Below, piece by piece: positions 9,173 to 18,566 of a stretch of 64,000 bases of DNA; position 1 is the stretch's first letter, and the number at the start of each line of letters is the position of its first letter. This stretch comes from Cohnella laeviribosi DSM 21336 (GTDB taxonomy: Bacteria > Bacillota > Bacilli > Paenibacillales > Paenibacillaceae): the NCBI RefSeq assembly GCF_000378425.1, contig NZ_KB899813.1, positions 1 through 64,000 on the forward strand, given 5' to 3'. The notes below the pieces were generated by a model that saw only the letters and a program-made list of their open reading frames with translations, was not told the origin of the DNA and made no database searches. Made by a program: the position numbers and the translations under genes.

Positions 9173-10118
9173 GCCCCTCACCTCCTCCCGTGCGGGCAAG
9201 CCGCGATCGGCGGCGCTTCGGCCGGCTTGCCGCCAACGCTTCGCCTTCGTAGTACACCCAGCGCCCCGACGTTTGGAACAACACGAGAATCAAGACCAAG
9301 ATAATGACAAAGAGCACCCAGCCCAGCGCGGAAGCATATCCCATTTTGAAAAATTGAAAAGCGTTTTGATATAAGTATAGGACATAAAAGAGCGTGGCGT
9401 TGCCCGGGCCGCCTCCGGTCATCACCAGCGCCTGAGTGAACACCTGGAACGAACCGATCAGTCCCATGATCAGGTTAAAAAACACGGTCGGCGTCAGCAG
9501 CGGCACCGTAATGTGCCAGAATCGGCGGAGCGGGCCTGCGCCGTCCAATTCCGCAGCCTCATGCAGCGAGCGTGGCACGCCCTGAAGACCGGCGAGGTAG
9601 ATGACCATGCTTCCGCCGACGCCCCATAAGCTCATGATGATGATCGACAGCAAGGCGGTTTTCGAATCCGTCAGCCATTGGGGGCCTTTCACTCCGAACC
9701 AGGACAGCACGGTGTTCAAAAGTCCGTAATTGCCTTCGAAGATCCAGATCCACAGCATGGACACCGCCACGCCGGACACGACGGAGGGAAGATAGAAGAG
9801 GGTGCGGAAAAACCGCATCCCCTTCACGTTTTGATTCAGCAGCAAGGCGAGAAGGATGCTCAGCGCCGTCCCGAGCGGCACGCTGCTGAGGACGTAGATG
9901 GCCGTCACCTTGAGGGAGTCGCGGACATTCGGGTCATGCGCAAGCTTATCGAAGTTGCGGAGCCCGACGAACTTCGCCGGTTCGAGGATATTCCAGTCGG
10001 TAAAGGCGAGTCCGAACGAATATCCGAGCGGAAATAGGGTGAAGCAGGCCAGCCCGATCAGCCACGGCGAAATGAACAGGTATCCGGTTATGTTTCGTTT
10101 TCGGGTCATGGCGCTCAT
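9147..10118 (-). CDS. Carbohydrate ABC importer permease (UgpA/MalF-like)
   Basis: A 323-residue permease with EAA loop EAAELDGAGPLRRFWHITVP and the ITGYLFISPWLIG first span typical of MalF-side subunits. The ATG at 10118 follows an AGGAGG with 7-base spacing. It starts 14 bases after the binding-protein gene. No ATPase is encoded nearby. Confidence 0.87.
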   Translation of the reverse strand: MSAMTRKRNITGYLFISPWLIGLACFTLFPLGYSFGLAFTDWNILEPAKFVGLRNFDKLAHDPNVRDSLKVTAIYVLSSVPLGTALSILLALLLNQNVKGMRFFRTLFYLPSVVSGVAVSMLWIWIFEGNYGLLNTVLSWFGVKGPQWLTDSKTALLSIIIMSLWGVGGSMVIYLAGLQGVPRSLHEAAELDGAGPLRRFWHITVPLLTPTVFFNLIMGLIGSFQVFTQALVMTGGGPGNATLFYVLYLYQNAFQFFKMGYASALGWVLFVIILVLILVLFQTSGRWVYYEGEALAASRPKRRRSRLARTGGGEGHAPQTDIR

Positions 10119-10132
10119 GGGGCCGCCTCCTT

Positions 10133-11467
10133 TCACTTGCCGGCCAGAATTTCGTTGATTTTCTTATCGACGCTCGCCAGCGCGGGTTCGGCTTCCTGTT
10201 CCCCGTTCCAGTACAGTTGGAGCAGCTTCGTCATTTCGGTGTTGATTTGCGTCCAGTCGGCCGAGCTCGGAGCGACGCGGGCATATTGAGTTGCGTCAAC
10301 GATTTCCTGAAGATGAATGTTCTTATAGGTCGGATGCTCGAAGCCTTTGGTGGCAAGCGGCGTGCCGATCAGCGATTTCAGCGTCGGCAGTCCGGCGAAG
10401 CCTCCGTTGAATTTGAGCTTCTGGCCTTCTTCTCCGGCGAGCCACGCCAAGAATTTCACCGCTTCTTCCGCATGCTTGGTCGATTTGGAAACGGCAAAGC
10501 CTCCGAGCGCGATAGAGGTGGCCTTCGTCTTGCCTGCAGGCGGAGCGACGACATCCCATTCGAACGCCGTATCGCGCAGGATGGTCGAAGCGACCCAGGC
10601 GCCGCCGAAATACATGGCGGCCTTGCCCTGCTGGAACAGCTGATAGCTCGGCGTCGTTTGCATCGAGCTGGCCGTCGGCGCCACTTTGTGCTCGTTCATC
10701 AGGCTGCGGATAAAGGTGAAGGCCTCCAGCGCTTCGGGCGAATGGATAACCGACTTCGTGCCGTCGGGGCTGAGGATATCGCCGTTATTTTGCCACACGA
10801 ACGGTGCCCAGAAGTTCCAGCTCAGATCCTGGGCGTAACCGTACTGAACGATTTGATCCCCGTTTCGAACGGTGAGCGCTTTCGCCTTTTGCAGCAATTC
10901 GTCCCACGACATCCCCGCCTTCGGGTATTCGACCTTTGCCTGATCGAACATCTCCTTGTTGTAAAAAAGCACGATCGGAGCCGCGTCGCCGGGAAGCCCG
11001 TAGATCTTGTCCTTCCATTTGTATCCGGCCATAACGTTGTCGAGAAAGTCCCCGCTCTTAAAGTACTTGCCGTCGTACGGAGTCAAATCGAGCAGGGCGT
11101 TGCGGTCGGCGAACGAAGGCACGTCCTGGTTGCTCATCCAGAACACGTCCGGGGCGTTGCCGCCGGCGATCCGCGTCATGATGGTCGAGGTGAAGTCTTT
11201 GGCTATCGCTTGAGGCGTAATTTTGACGTTCGGATGCGTGTTTTCGTATTCCTTGAAAATCGATTTGTACAAATCGTAGGTAGGGCCGTCGCCGCCGTTA
11301 AAGCCGAACGTCAATTCAACGGTTTCAGCGGGGGCGGCTTCGCCTTTGGCGCTTGGCGAGCTCGCCGCGCCGGAAGACGCGGGGTTATCCGGCGTTTTGC
11401 CGGACGAGCAGGCGCTGGTCAAGGCGATCAATAAAGCGGCGGTGAGCGTAAGCCCGAATTTTTTCAT
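10133..11467 (-). CDS. Extracellular sugar-binding lipoprotein (family 1 SBP)
   Basis: A 444-residue binding protein. The signal peptide ends in a lipobox (LTSAC, Cys at about residue 20) and is followed by an Ala/Ser/Pro linker. The mature part has the MalE-like fold (NAPDVFWMSNQD, FYNKEMFDQAKVEYP, GKAAMYFGGAWV). The ATG at 11467 is chosen because the lipoprotein signal begins there; a further in-frame start lies upstream without a ribosome binding site. It lies 7 bases downstream of the unrecognised alpha/alpha-barrel gene, in the same operon. Confidence 0.87.
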   Translation of the reverse strand: MKKFGLTLTAALLIALTSACSSGKTPDNPASSGAASSPSAKGEAAPAETVELTFGFNGGDGPTYDLYKSIFKEYENTHPNVKITPQAIAKDFTSTIMTRIAGGNAPDVFWMSNQDVPSFADRNALLDLTPYDGKYFKSGDFLDNVMAGYKWKDKIYGLPGDAAPIVLFYNKEMFDQAKVEYPKAGMSWDELLQKAKALTVRNGDQIVQYGYAQDLSWNFWAPFVWQNNGDILSPDGTKSVIHSPEALEAFTFIRSLMNEHKVAPTASSMQTTPSYQLFQQGKAAMYFGGAWVASTILRDTAFEWDVVAPPAGKTKATSIALGGFAVSKSTKHAEEAVKFLAWLAGEEGQKLKFNGGFAGLPTLKSLIGTPLATKGFEHPTYKNIHLQEIVDATQYARVAPSSADWTQINTEMTKLLQLYWNGEQEAEPALASVDKKINEILAGK

Positions 11468-11474
11468 GCGGTGT

Positions 11475-13463
11475 TCATCCTTTCTTTTGCAAATGTAGGT
11501 CTGCGGCATGCAGCGGCAGCAGTTCGTCTTCGAGCAATCCCATCAGCAGTCCGGCGGCGATTTCGGCTACCGACCAGCCGGATTCGATAGCCCAAGGCCC
11601 CCAGCCGGAATCGGCCGGCGAGCCGAACACTTCCATCCGTTCCACATCGAGCGCGCGGGCCCAGGCGCCGTCGATTTGCGGGTCGGAGCTGACGATTTGC
11701 GCGCCGAGCATAAAGCGGACGGTATCCAGCCACTTGCGCCGGAACCAGCGGTCTCCCGTCACGAAGTAGGCTTGAATCCAGGCCAGGGGGAGCCAATTGT
11801 TCGAATAGAGCAGATCCGCGACGGGGTCTCCGTTGCGGGCGAGCAGAGAGCTTTCGCCTTCGCCCGCTTTGTGGCGCATGGCGGCCAGGTATCCGTCGTC
11901 CCACTCCACATAGGCGCCGCTTTCGTGGGCAAAAGCCTGCAGGTCGTTTGCCGCCCGATACAGCCATTCGCGGTGTTCCTCCGAGCCCGTGACGGCATAC
12001 AGCCAGGTGAGGGGCAGAATGAGCCGGCAGAGCTCCTGGGTCTGGCTTTGTTCCCGTTTGGTAACGGGGTATACGGCCATGATGGAAGACAGCCCCTTGA
12101 CCGCCGTTTCCCGGAACAGCTCCCGTCCCGTCAAACGGTACGCCAGGCACAGCGCCGCATAATAGTAGGCGTTATAATGGGCGCTGGGCAAGTTTCCGGG
12201 GGTTGTGCGCAGCCGCTCAAGCTCCTCTTCCGTCAGGAGATTGTTGTCGGTGCGGGAGCGCCGCGTGCCGTCCGTCCCGGTCGTGCGAACCAGGAAGAGA
12301 AGAACGTCTTCGCAGTCCTTCAGCCGTTCCGACGTTCCCTCGTACAGGCAGCGAAACAGATGGGGGAGCAACGCGCGGGCCGCATCGTCCTGATAGCAGA
12401 CGCCCCATGCTTCGTCCGTCCAGCGCATCATGCCGTACAACGGCCCCGGATCCCGGCAAACGTAATGATCCAGGACATAGCCGGTCAAGCGTCTGGAAAT
12501 GCGGTCGCTGCGGGCATCCCCGCTTACCCGGGAATGGAGCCAGTAAGGAAACGCGAGCTCGCCGATACAGTCGGCCCGCCGGATGCGGCTGATTCTCTGG
12601 CGTCCCGTATAGTCGATCTCCGTCCCTAATCCTTCCAGGGCGCCGTCCTTTCCTTCGTTTTGCAGAATGCCGGCCCGTTCCACCCACGCCAGCGCGCGTT
12701 CGGCGGCTTTTCGGATCTCGTCCGCGCCGGGTTCCGAGCCGGGCGCCCGCAGTCCTTTGGACAGCGGTTCAACCGCTGCGGCCAAGCGATAGTGCCGGGG
12801 ATATTCGAAGTCTGGCACTTCCTGCCCGCCGAGCCAGCCGAGAATATAACGGACCAGCTTGCGGACGCGGTCGTGCGGAGCATGGCGGGCGCGGGAGAAC
12901 GTCGCCAGCCGGAACGCGCATACGAGCAGGCATCCGTTCTGTTCGAACCACAGGGCGCGTTCCCGGTCCTCGTCCTCGGGGCTCCATTCTTCGTCGTGCG
13001 CCTGAATCCGGTCGTGCGCCTGTACGTTGACATACGACAGAAGCGGCGCTGTCTTGGAACAGGCAAAAGCGTGAGGCCTCAGCCGTTCGCCGCACTGGTC
13101 GTCGATGAGCGCGCCCCGCGGCTCGCCTTCCAGCCATCCTTCGGCCGCTACGGCCAACCGGAGATAACGCGTCGAGGACGGCGGTTCAAAGTATACGTGG
13201 CCGATGCTTCCCGTAAATTCCGCAAACACGCGTTTGCCTGCCGCGATCTCGCGCTCGATAAACGTGCGGACCGGCGGCGGAAGAAGCAGCGGCTGCGGTT
13301 CGGTGCCCCCCAGAACGGCATACGCGTCCGCAGGATGGTCCGAGAGCAGAAGCGCGTCGTCCGGATGCACGACCGCAAGCTTAGGATCGAGCGTTTTCAT
13401 GCAGGACAGCAGATCGCTGTCCGACGCAGCAATGACGGCCAATCGCCGCTTGGCAGACGGCAA
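11475..13463 (-). CDS. Unrecognised protein, probable alpha/alpha-barrel carbohydrate-active enzyme
   Basis: A 662-residue protein with no signal peptide that I cannot assign to a named family. The N-terminal ~200 residues look like an alpha/beta domain (VVHPDDALLLSDHPADAYAV, then a beta-rich part with AFRLATFSRAR). The remaining ~450 residues are helical, with repeated aromatic-rich hairpins (GMMRWTDEAWG, SAHYNAYYYAALCLAYRL, GAYVEWDDGYLAAM, DSGWGPWAIESGWSV). These resemble the six-hairpin glycosidase superfamily. The TTG start follows an AAGGGGGAA. It is the first gene of an operon with a sugar importer and is divergent from an AGE-family epimerase gene, so a role in processing the imported glycan is likely. 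Reaction unknown. Confidence 0.6.
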   Translation of the reverse strand: MPSAKRRLAVIAASDSDLLSCMKTLDPKLAVVHPDDALLLSDHPADAYAVLGGTEPQPLLLPPPVRTFIEREIAAGKRVFAEFTGSIGHVYFEPPSSTRYLRLAVAAEGWLEGEPRGALIDDQCGERLRPHAFACSKTAPLLSYVNVQAHDRIQAHDEEWSPEDEDRERALWFEQNGCLLVCAFRLATFSRARHAPHDRVRKLVRYILGWLGGQEVPDFEYPRHYRLAAAVEPLSKGLRAPGSEPGADEIRKAAERALAWVERAGILQNEGKDGALEGLGTEIDYTGRQRISRIRRADCIGELAFPYWLHSRVSGDARSDRISRRLTGYVLDHYVCRDPGPLYGMMRWTDEAWGVCYQDDAARALLPHLFRCLYEGTSERLKDCEDVLLFLVRTTGTDGTRRSRTDNNLLTEEELERLRTTPGNLPSAHYNAYYYAALCLAYRLTGRELFRETAVKGLSSIMAVYPVTKREQSQTQELCRLILPLTWLYAVTGSEEHREWLYRAANDLQAFAHESGAYVEWDDGYLAAMRHKAGEGESSLLARNGDPVADLLYSNNWLPLAWIQAYFVTGDRWFRRKWLDTVRFMLGAQIVSSDPQIDGAWARALDVERMEVFGSPADSGWGPWAIESGWSVAEIAAGLLMGLLEDELLPLHAADLHLQKKG

Positions 13464-13694
13464 GTCGATTCCCCCTTATCGTGCAGATAACATGCAGAGC
13501 TATCCCCAAGCTACCACCGCGGAAAATTCCGGAGTAGATGAAAAATGTATAAAAATCAGGACGATTGTGACCGCCGCTTGAAAAAGTCACGATTGTCCGC
13601 ATTGCAGCACAAAATTCGCCTATCCCGTGCGGATTTCGCTTTTTATAATCGGATCCATCGGATGTGAAGCCGAACGAGAAAGGCGGGGGACGAA
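13464..13694. promoter_or_regulatory. Divergent promoter region between two sugar operons
   Basis: This gap separates the minus-strand importer operon from the plus-strand amino-sugar operon. A TATAAT at 13644-13649 points towards the epimerase, but no convincing -35 lies 16-18 bp upstream. This suggests an activator-dependent promoter. No clear palindromic operator was found. Confidence 0.35.
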
Positions 13695-14993
13695 ATGATA
13701 CGGGAAGCGTCGGAACGAAGGAAGCTGCTGAACGTTTACCGCTCTGTCCTGCGGCAGGACCTGCTCCCCTTCTGGGAGCGGGCCGTCGATCCGGTTCGCG
13801 GAGGCGTCTATACCTGCTTCGATAACCGCGGGGAACGCAGGCTGAGCTCGGACAAATATACGTGGTCGCAAGGCCGATTTTTGTGGATATGGTCGCGGAT
13901 GGCCGACTTGTGCGCACGGAAGCTGGCGGACGGCGATCCGAACCGCTATCTGGAGCAGGCGGCGCGGACGTACCGGTTTTTGCGCCGGCATGCCTGTCTT
14001 CCAAACGGCCATTGCGCGTTTCTGCTTGCGGAGAACGGGGAGCCGAAAGAGCCGGTCGCGGGTCTTGGGTACGATACGAGCTTTTATGCGGACTGCTTCG
14101 TGATTCTGGGGTACACCGAGTATGGCCGGGTTTCCGGCGACCGCGAAGCGCTTCGACAGGCGGCCCTGCTGTACGAATCGGTGGAAAGGCGCCTGCGCGC
14201 AAAGACGGTGCGGAGCGAGCCTTATCCCGTACCGGAAGGCATGGCGTCGCACGGTTACGCGATGATCATGCTCAATGCCGCTCAGGAGCTGGCGGATGCG
14301 TGGGCGTCCGTGGACAGGAGACAAGCCGATTGGTTCCGGCAAAGGAGCGCCGCGTATATGGCGGATATTATGAAACGATTTCGCGATTCGCAGGGACGCG
14401 TGCGCGAGGTGCTGCCCGACGGAGAGACGGCGGAGCGGCACGAGAGCGACCGGCTGCTTCTGCGCCATATCAATCCCGGGCATACGGTCGAAAGCATGTG
14501 GTTCGTGATGCGGGAAGCGGCCAAAACGGGAAACCGCGACTATGTCCGGCAGGCGGCCCTGTCCGTGAAGCGGGCGCTTGAGCTCGGTTGGGACAACGAA
14601 TACGGCGGTCTGCTCCGGTATGTCGACAAGGATGGCGGCCCTCCCTCGGGACGGCGGACGATCGGGATCGAGGAGGCGGAACGGTTCGAAACCTTGATCG
14701 AAACGACGTGGAGCACGAAATTGTGGTGGCCGCATTCGGAATCGCTTTATGCGGCGCTGCTCGGTTACCGGTTGACCGGAGACGAGGAGCTGGCGGACTG
14801 GTACGAGCGCCTTCACCGCTATGCGTTCAGCGTCTTTCCGAATGACGACAAGGCCGTCGGCGAGTGGATTCAAATCCGCGAACGCGACGGCAGGCCGTCC
14901 GAACAGGTGGTCGCGCTGCCGGTCAAAGACCCGTATCACCTTTTGCGAAACGTCATGCTGATCATCGAGCTGCTTTGCGATTGGGAGCGCTGA
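13695..14993 (+). CDS. AGE-family epimerase/isomerase (N-acylglucosamine 2-epimerase-like)
   Basis: A 432-residue alpha6/alpha6-barrel protein of the AGE family, which interconverts N-acylglucosamine and N-acylmannosamine or related aldoses. Family-typical features are GHTVESMWFVMREA (about residue 258), GWDNEYGGLLRYVD (about 298), ETTWSTKLWWPHSESLYAALL (about 335) and a C-terminal LPVKDPYHLLRNVMLI. The ATG has a GGGGGACGAA ribosome binding site. It opens the amino-sugar locus, which also encodes NanE, NagA, NagB-like and a ROK kinase. An unphosphorylated ManNAc/GlcNAc step is therefore plausible, although related isomerases act on neutral sugars. Confidence 0.8.
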   Translation: MIREASERRKLLNVYRSVLRQDLLPFWERAVDPVRGGVYTCFDNRGERRLSSDKYTWSQGRFLWIWSRMADLCARKLADGDPNRYLEQAARTYRFLRRHACLPNGHCAFLLAENGEPKEPVAGLGYDTSFYADCFVILGYTEYGRVSGDREALRQAALLYESVERRLRAKTVRSEPYPVPEGMASHGYAMIMLNAAQELADAWASVDRRQADWFRQRSAAYMADIMKRFRDSQGRVREVLPDGETAERHESDRLLLRHINPGHTVESMWFVMREAAKTGNRDYVRQAALSVKRALELGWDNEYGGLLRYVDKDGGPPSGRRTIGIEEAERFETLIETTWSTKLWWPHSESLYAALLGYRLTGDEELADWYERLHRYAFSVFPNDDKAVGEWIQIRERDGRPSEQVVALPVKDPYHLLRNVMLIIELLCDWER

Positions 14994-15172
14994 AGACGAG
15001 GGAGCCGGCTTTCCGGACAAGCGCGAACAGGTCACAAGAGTACCGGAACAAGGCACGGATTTGCCTCACCCTTGCGCCGGGCGGCGTCTTACAATGAACG
15101 GGAACCGGCCGGACGAAGCGACAGGTTCTTCGTCATCGCCGGACGTCATGACAACAAGCGGGGGAGGGCATC

Positions 15173-16696
15173 ATGCGGCTTTCGGATCTGAGTTTAGAAG
15201 AAAAAGTCGGACAAATGTTTGCGGTAAGCCACCGCGGCACCGAAATGACGGATATTTCGAAAAGGTTGATTGAAACCCGCGGCATCGGCGGCATCTTTCT
15301 CGGTACCGATTGTTTGGAGGAACCGCGGCAGGTCCACCGCTTGACGACGGAGCTGCAGCGGGCGGCGCTCGGCACGCGGCTTGGCATTCCGCTGTTCATA
15401 TCCGCCGACTTCGTGGCCGGAGCCGGCTGCAAGCTGCGGCGGGGCGCCGTCCACTTTCCGAAAAACCGGGCCCTGGCGGTGTCCGGGGACGAAGCGCTGG
15501 CCTACGAGTCGGGACGCATCACGGCGGAAGAGTCGTTGGCGATGGGGGTCAATTTCAACTACAGCCCCGTCGTGGATATCAACAACAACCCGGACAATCC
15601 GGTGATCGGCACGCATTCGTTCGGGGAGGACAAGGAGCTCGTCTCCCTTCTCGGCTCGGCCGTCATCCGCGGCTACCAGGATCACGGGCTGATCGCGACG
15701 GCCAAGCATTTCCCCGGACACGGCGATACGCATGTGGATTCCCACGAGGATTTGCCGGTGCTTCCGTTCGGCAGGCAGCGGCTGGAAGCGTTCGAATTTG
15801 CGCCGTTCCGCCGGGCGATCGAGTCCGGCGTCGAGGCCGTCATGGTCGGGCATATCGCGGCGCCGGCCTTGGACCCCAGCGGCATGCCGGCTTCCTTGTC
15901 GCCTGCGATCATTACGGGAATCTTGCGTCGGCAGCTCGGCTTCGGCGGTCTCGTCGTCACGGACGGACTGTCGATGAAAGGGGTGACCAACCGCTTTTCC
16001 ATGGAAGAGGCGTGCGTACGGGCGGTTGCGGCGGGCGCCGACATTCTTCTTGCGACGGTGCCGGACGGCGAGACGGCGCTGTCTTTGATCGACGCGGTTC
16101 TGAATGCGGTCCGCGGCGGCGACATCGAGGAGCGGCGGATCGACGAGTCGGCGGAACGCATCCTGGCGGTGAAGCGAAAGTACGGCCTTCTGCCGGAAAC
16201 GTTCGCGCTGCGTCCGTTCGATCCGGCGGCGACGGGCCGCGAGTCCGACCGGGCGGTAAGCCTTGCGGCCGCCCGAAAGGCCGTCACGCCGGTTCACGGG
16301 ATGAAGCCGCTGGCGGAAGACGGGCGTCTGCCTGGCGCCGTCACGCTCGTCCGCGATGCCCAGGCGGCGCGCTTTGCGGACCTTTTGCGCAGCAAAGGCG
16401 TCCTGGCCGGCGAAACGGTTGTCGACGCCGAGACCGGGCTGCCCGGCGCCATCGCCGGGACGGATGTTTCCGAGACGGTGCTTGTAGCCGCCGGCGGTTC
16501 GAAGCCGATGCGCAAGGACGTGCTGCGGGCATGCCGCGAGGCGCTGGCGCAACGACCGAAATCGGCGTGGGTCCATTTCGGCTCGCCATACGATGCGGAT
16601 GCCCTGCAGGGAGTGCCGATGCTTCTGCTCTACGATACTGCGGCCGATTTGCAGCAGGCGGCGGCGGAATACATCCTGGGCCAGTCCGGAACATGA
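15173..16696 (+). CDS. GH3 beta-N-acetylhexosaminidase-like enzyme (NagZ type), cytosolic
   Basis: A 507-residue GH3 enzyme without a signal peptide. It has the NagZ-subgroup signature KHFPGHGDT...DSH (residues 178-191), whose His acts in acid/base catalysis. The nucleophile Asp is in VVTDGLSM (residue 264). A C-terminal alpha/beta domain (about 370-507) replaces that of two-domain GH3 enzymes. The ATG follows GGGGGAGGG. It is followed at 14 bases by the importer permeases, so it probably releases HexNAc units from imported glycosides. The specificity may be beta-N-acetylglucosaminide or a related sugar. Confidence 0.82.
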   Translation: MRLSDLSLEEKVGQMFAVSHRGTEMTDISKRLIETRGIGGIFLGTDCLEEPRQVHRLTTELQRAALGTRLGIPLFISADFVAGAGCKLRRGAVHFPKNRALAVSGDEALAYESGRITAEESLAMGVNFNYSPVVDINNNPDNPVIGTHSFGEDKELVSLLGSAVIRGYQDHGLIATAKHFPGHGDTHVDSHEDLPVLPFGRQRLEAFEFAPFRRAIESGVEAVMVGHIAAPALDPSGMPASLSPAIITGILRRQLGFGGLVVTDGLSMKGVTNRFSMEEACVRAVAAGADILLATVPDGETALSLIDAVLNAVRGGDIEERRIDESAERILAVKRKYGLLPETFALRPFDPAATGRESDRAVSLAAARKAVTPVHGMKPLAEDGRLPGAVTLVRDAQAARFADLLRSKGVLAGETVVDAETGLPGAIAGTDVSETVLVAAGGSKPMRKDVLRACREALAQRPKSAWVHFGSPYDADALQGVPMLLLYDTAADLQQAAAEYILGQSGT

Positions 16697-16710
16697 AGCG
16701 AGGGGTGCTT

Positions 16711-17613
16711 GTGAAAGGCCTTGAAAAAACGTTGCGAGCCGATTGGATGCTCTATTTGTTCCTCGTACCCGGCGTCGCTTATTTCATCATCTTCAAATAT
16801 TTGCCGATGTACGGCGTTGTGATCGCCTTTCAGGATTACAGCCCGTTTCTCGGCATCAGCGGCAGCGAATTCGTCGGATGGAAGCATTTTGCCCGTTTTT
16901 TCACGGACGACGAATTCGCGACGGTGTTCCGCAATACGCTGCTGATCAGCTTGTATAAGCTTGTTTTCGGCTTTCCGGTTCCGATTCTGCTCGCGCTCAT
17001 GCTGAACGAAGTTCGGATCGGCTGGTTCAAAAAGACGACGCAGACGCTGCTTTACATCCCGCACTTTTTCTCGTGGGTCATCTTCGGGGGCATCGTCATC
17101 CAGGTGCTGTCGTCGACCGGCATCGTCAATTCGGTTCTGCAGTTCTTCGGCATGGAGCCCGTGCTGTTCCTTGCGCAAAAGGAATATTTCCGCAGCATTA
17201 TTGTGATCAGCGATATCGTCAAAGAATCGGGTTGGGCGTCGATCATTTATTTGGCGGCCATCGCGGGCGTCGATCCCGCTTTGTACGAAGCCGCCCGCAT
17301 GGACGGAGCCAAGAAACGGCACGAAATCTGGCATATTACGCTCCCGTGCATCAGCAGCACGATTATGATCCTGTTGATTCTGCGCCTCGGTTCCATTCTG
17401 GAGCTCGGCGTCCAGCAGGTGTTCATGCTTTATAATCCGCTGGTGTACGAAGTCGGCGATATTATCGACACTTACGTGTACCGCGTCGGGTTGACCGAAC
17501 AGAAATACAGCTTCGCCACCGCGGTCGGCCTGTTTCAATCGGTGGTCGGCCTCATCCTCATCTACTTGGCGAACGGGCTGGCGAAGCGGTTCGGCAAAGG
17601 AGGGCTTTGGTAA
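16711..17613 (+). CDS. Carbohydrate ABC importer permease (LplB-like)
   Basis: A 300-residue permease with EAA loop EAARMDGAKKRHEIWHITLP. I prefer the GTG at 16711, which has an AGGGGTG about 6 bases upstream. An ATG at 16693 overlapping the GH3 stop is the alternative and adds six residues. The open frame extends far upstream, antiparallel to nothing real, because it runs through the GH3 gene in another frame. It pairs with the next permease and the 510-residue lipoprotein. No ATPase is encoded. Confidence 0.85.
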   Translation: MKGLEKTLRADWMLYLFLVPGVAYFIIFKYLPMYGVVIAFQDYSPFLGISGSEFVGWKHFARFFTDDEFATVFRNTLLISLYKLVFGFPVPILLALMLNEVRIGWFKKTTQTLLYIPHFFSWVIFGGIVIQVLSSTGIVNSVLQFFGMEPVLFLAQKEYFRSIIVISDIVKESGWASIIYLAAIAGVDPALYEAARMDGAKKRHEIWHITLPCISSTIMILLILRLGSILELGVQQVFMLYNPLVYEVGDIIDTYVYRVGLTEQKYSFATAVGLFQSVVGLILIYLANGLAKRFGKGGLW

Positions 17614-18485
17614 TGCGTTCCGCTGCGCTTTCCGACCGGATCGGCCATGCCGCGAATCTGATTTTGCTTGCCATGATGGGGCTGGTCGCCCTGTTTCCGT
17701 TCCTGCACGTGCTTTCGCAGTCGCTTAGCAGCCATACGGCCATCGTGTCCGGACGCGTAACGGTTTACCCCGTCGGGCTGCAGCTGGAGGCTTATCATCA
17801 GCTGCTGCAGGACCGCGCGTTCTACCGCTCGTTCGGCGTTGCGATCGTCCGCACCGTGCTCGGCACGGCCATCAACATGACGCTTACCTGCCTGATGGCC
17901 TATTCCCTTTCGCGCAAGCATTTGAAAGGGCGGGGGCTGATCATGAATATGGTCATCTTCACCATGATCTTCAACGGCGGCATGATTCCGACCTTTTTGC
18001 TGCTCAAGCAGCTCCATTTGCTCGATACCCTCTGGTCGCTGATTCTGCCTTCCGCGGTCAGCGCCTTTAACCTGATCTTGCTGAAGAATTTTTTCCAGAG
18101 CATTCCCGAAAGTCTGGTGGAATCGGCTCGAATCGACGGCGCGGGCCACGGCGTCATTTTGTGGCGCCTGTTCATCCCGCTGTCCCTTCCCGCGATGGCG
18201 ACGCTGACGCTGTTTTATGCGGTGATGCATTGGAATACGTACTTCGACGCGGTGATGTATATCAACAATCCGAAGCTGCTGCCGCTGCAGGTGTATCTTC
18301 GGAATGTCATCGTCCTTAACGATTCCAACATGAACGTGACCGATTTTTCGGGCGCGACGCTGATTTCCCGGGAAAGCCTGAAGGCGGCGACGATTATCGC
18401 CAGCGTCGTCCCGATGATTGCGGTTTATCCGTTCGTGCAGCATTATTTCGTCAAAGGAGTGATGCTTGGAGCCGTCAAGGAATAA
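17613..18485 (+). CDS. Carbohydrate ABC importer permease (LplC-like)
   Basis: A 290-residue permease with EAA loop ESARIDGAGHGVILWRLFIP and ending KGVMLGAVKE. The ATG at 17613 overlaps the last base of the preceding TAA stop and has AAGGAGGG 8 bases upstream, implying coupled translation. Second membrane subunit of the amino-sugar locus importer. Confidence 0.87.
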   Translation: MRSAALSDRIGHAANLILLAMMGLVALFPFLHVLSQSLSSHTAIVSGRVTVYPVGLQLEAYHQLLQDRAFYRSFGVAIVRTVLGTAINMTLTCLMAYSLSRKHLKGRGLIMNMVIFTMIFNGGMIPTFLLLKQLHLLDTLWSLILPSAVSAFNLILLKNFFQSIPESLVESARIDGAGHGVILWRLFIPLSLPAMATLTLFYAVMHWNTYFDAVMYINNPKLLPLQVYLRNVIVLNDSNMNVTDFSGATLISRESLKAATIIASVVPMIAVYPFVQHYFVKGVMLGAVKE

Positions 18486-18566
18486 GGTACGCCGCTTAGA
18501 GGTTATCGATGGAGAAAGCGAAAGCCGGTCTCGGCATGCGTTCAAAAACAAGGGAGGGTTAACGGT

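Noticed and set aside
15310-17613. A 767-codon open frame suggesting a large fused protein
   Set aside because: Its first ~465 codons are an out-of-frame, Gly/Arg-rich reading of the GH3 gene. Only the part from about 16711 is a real permease with a ribosome binding site.
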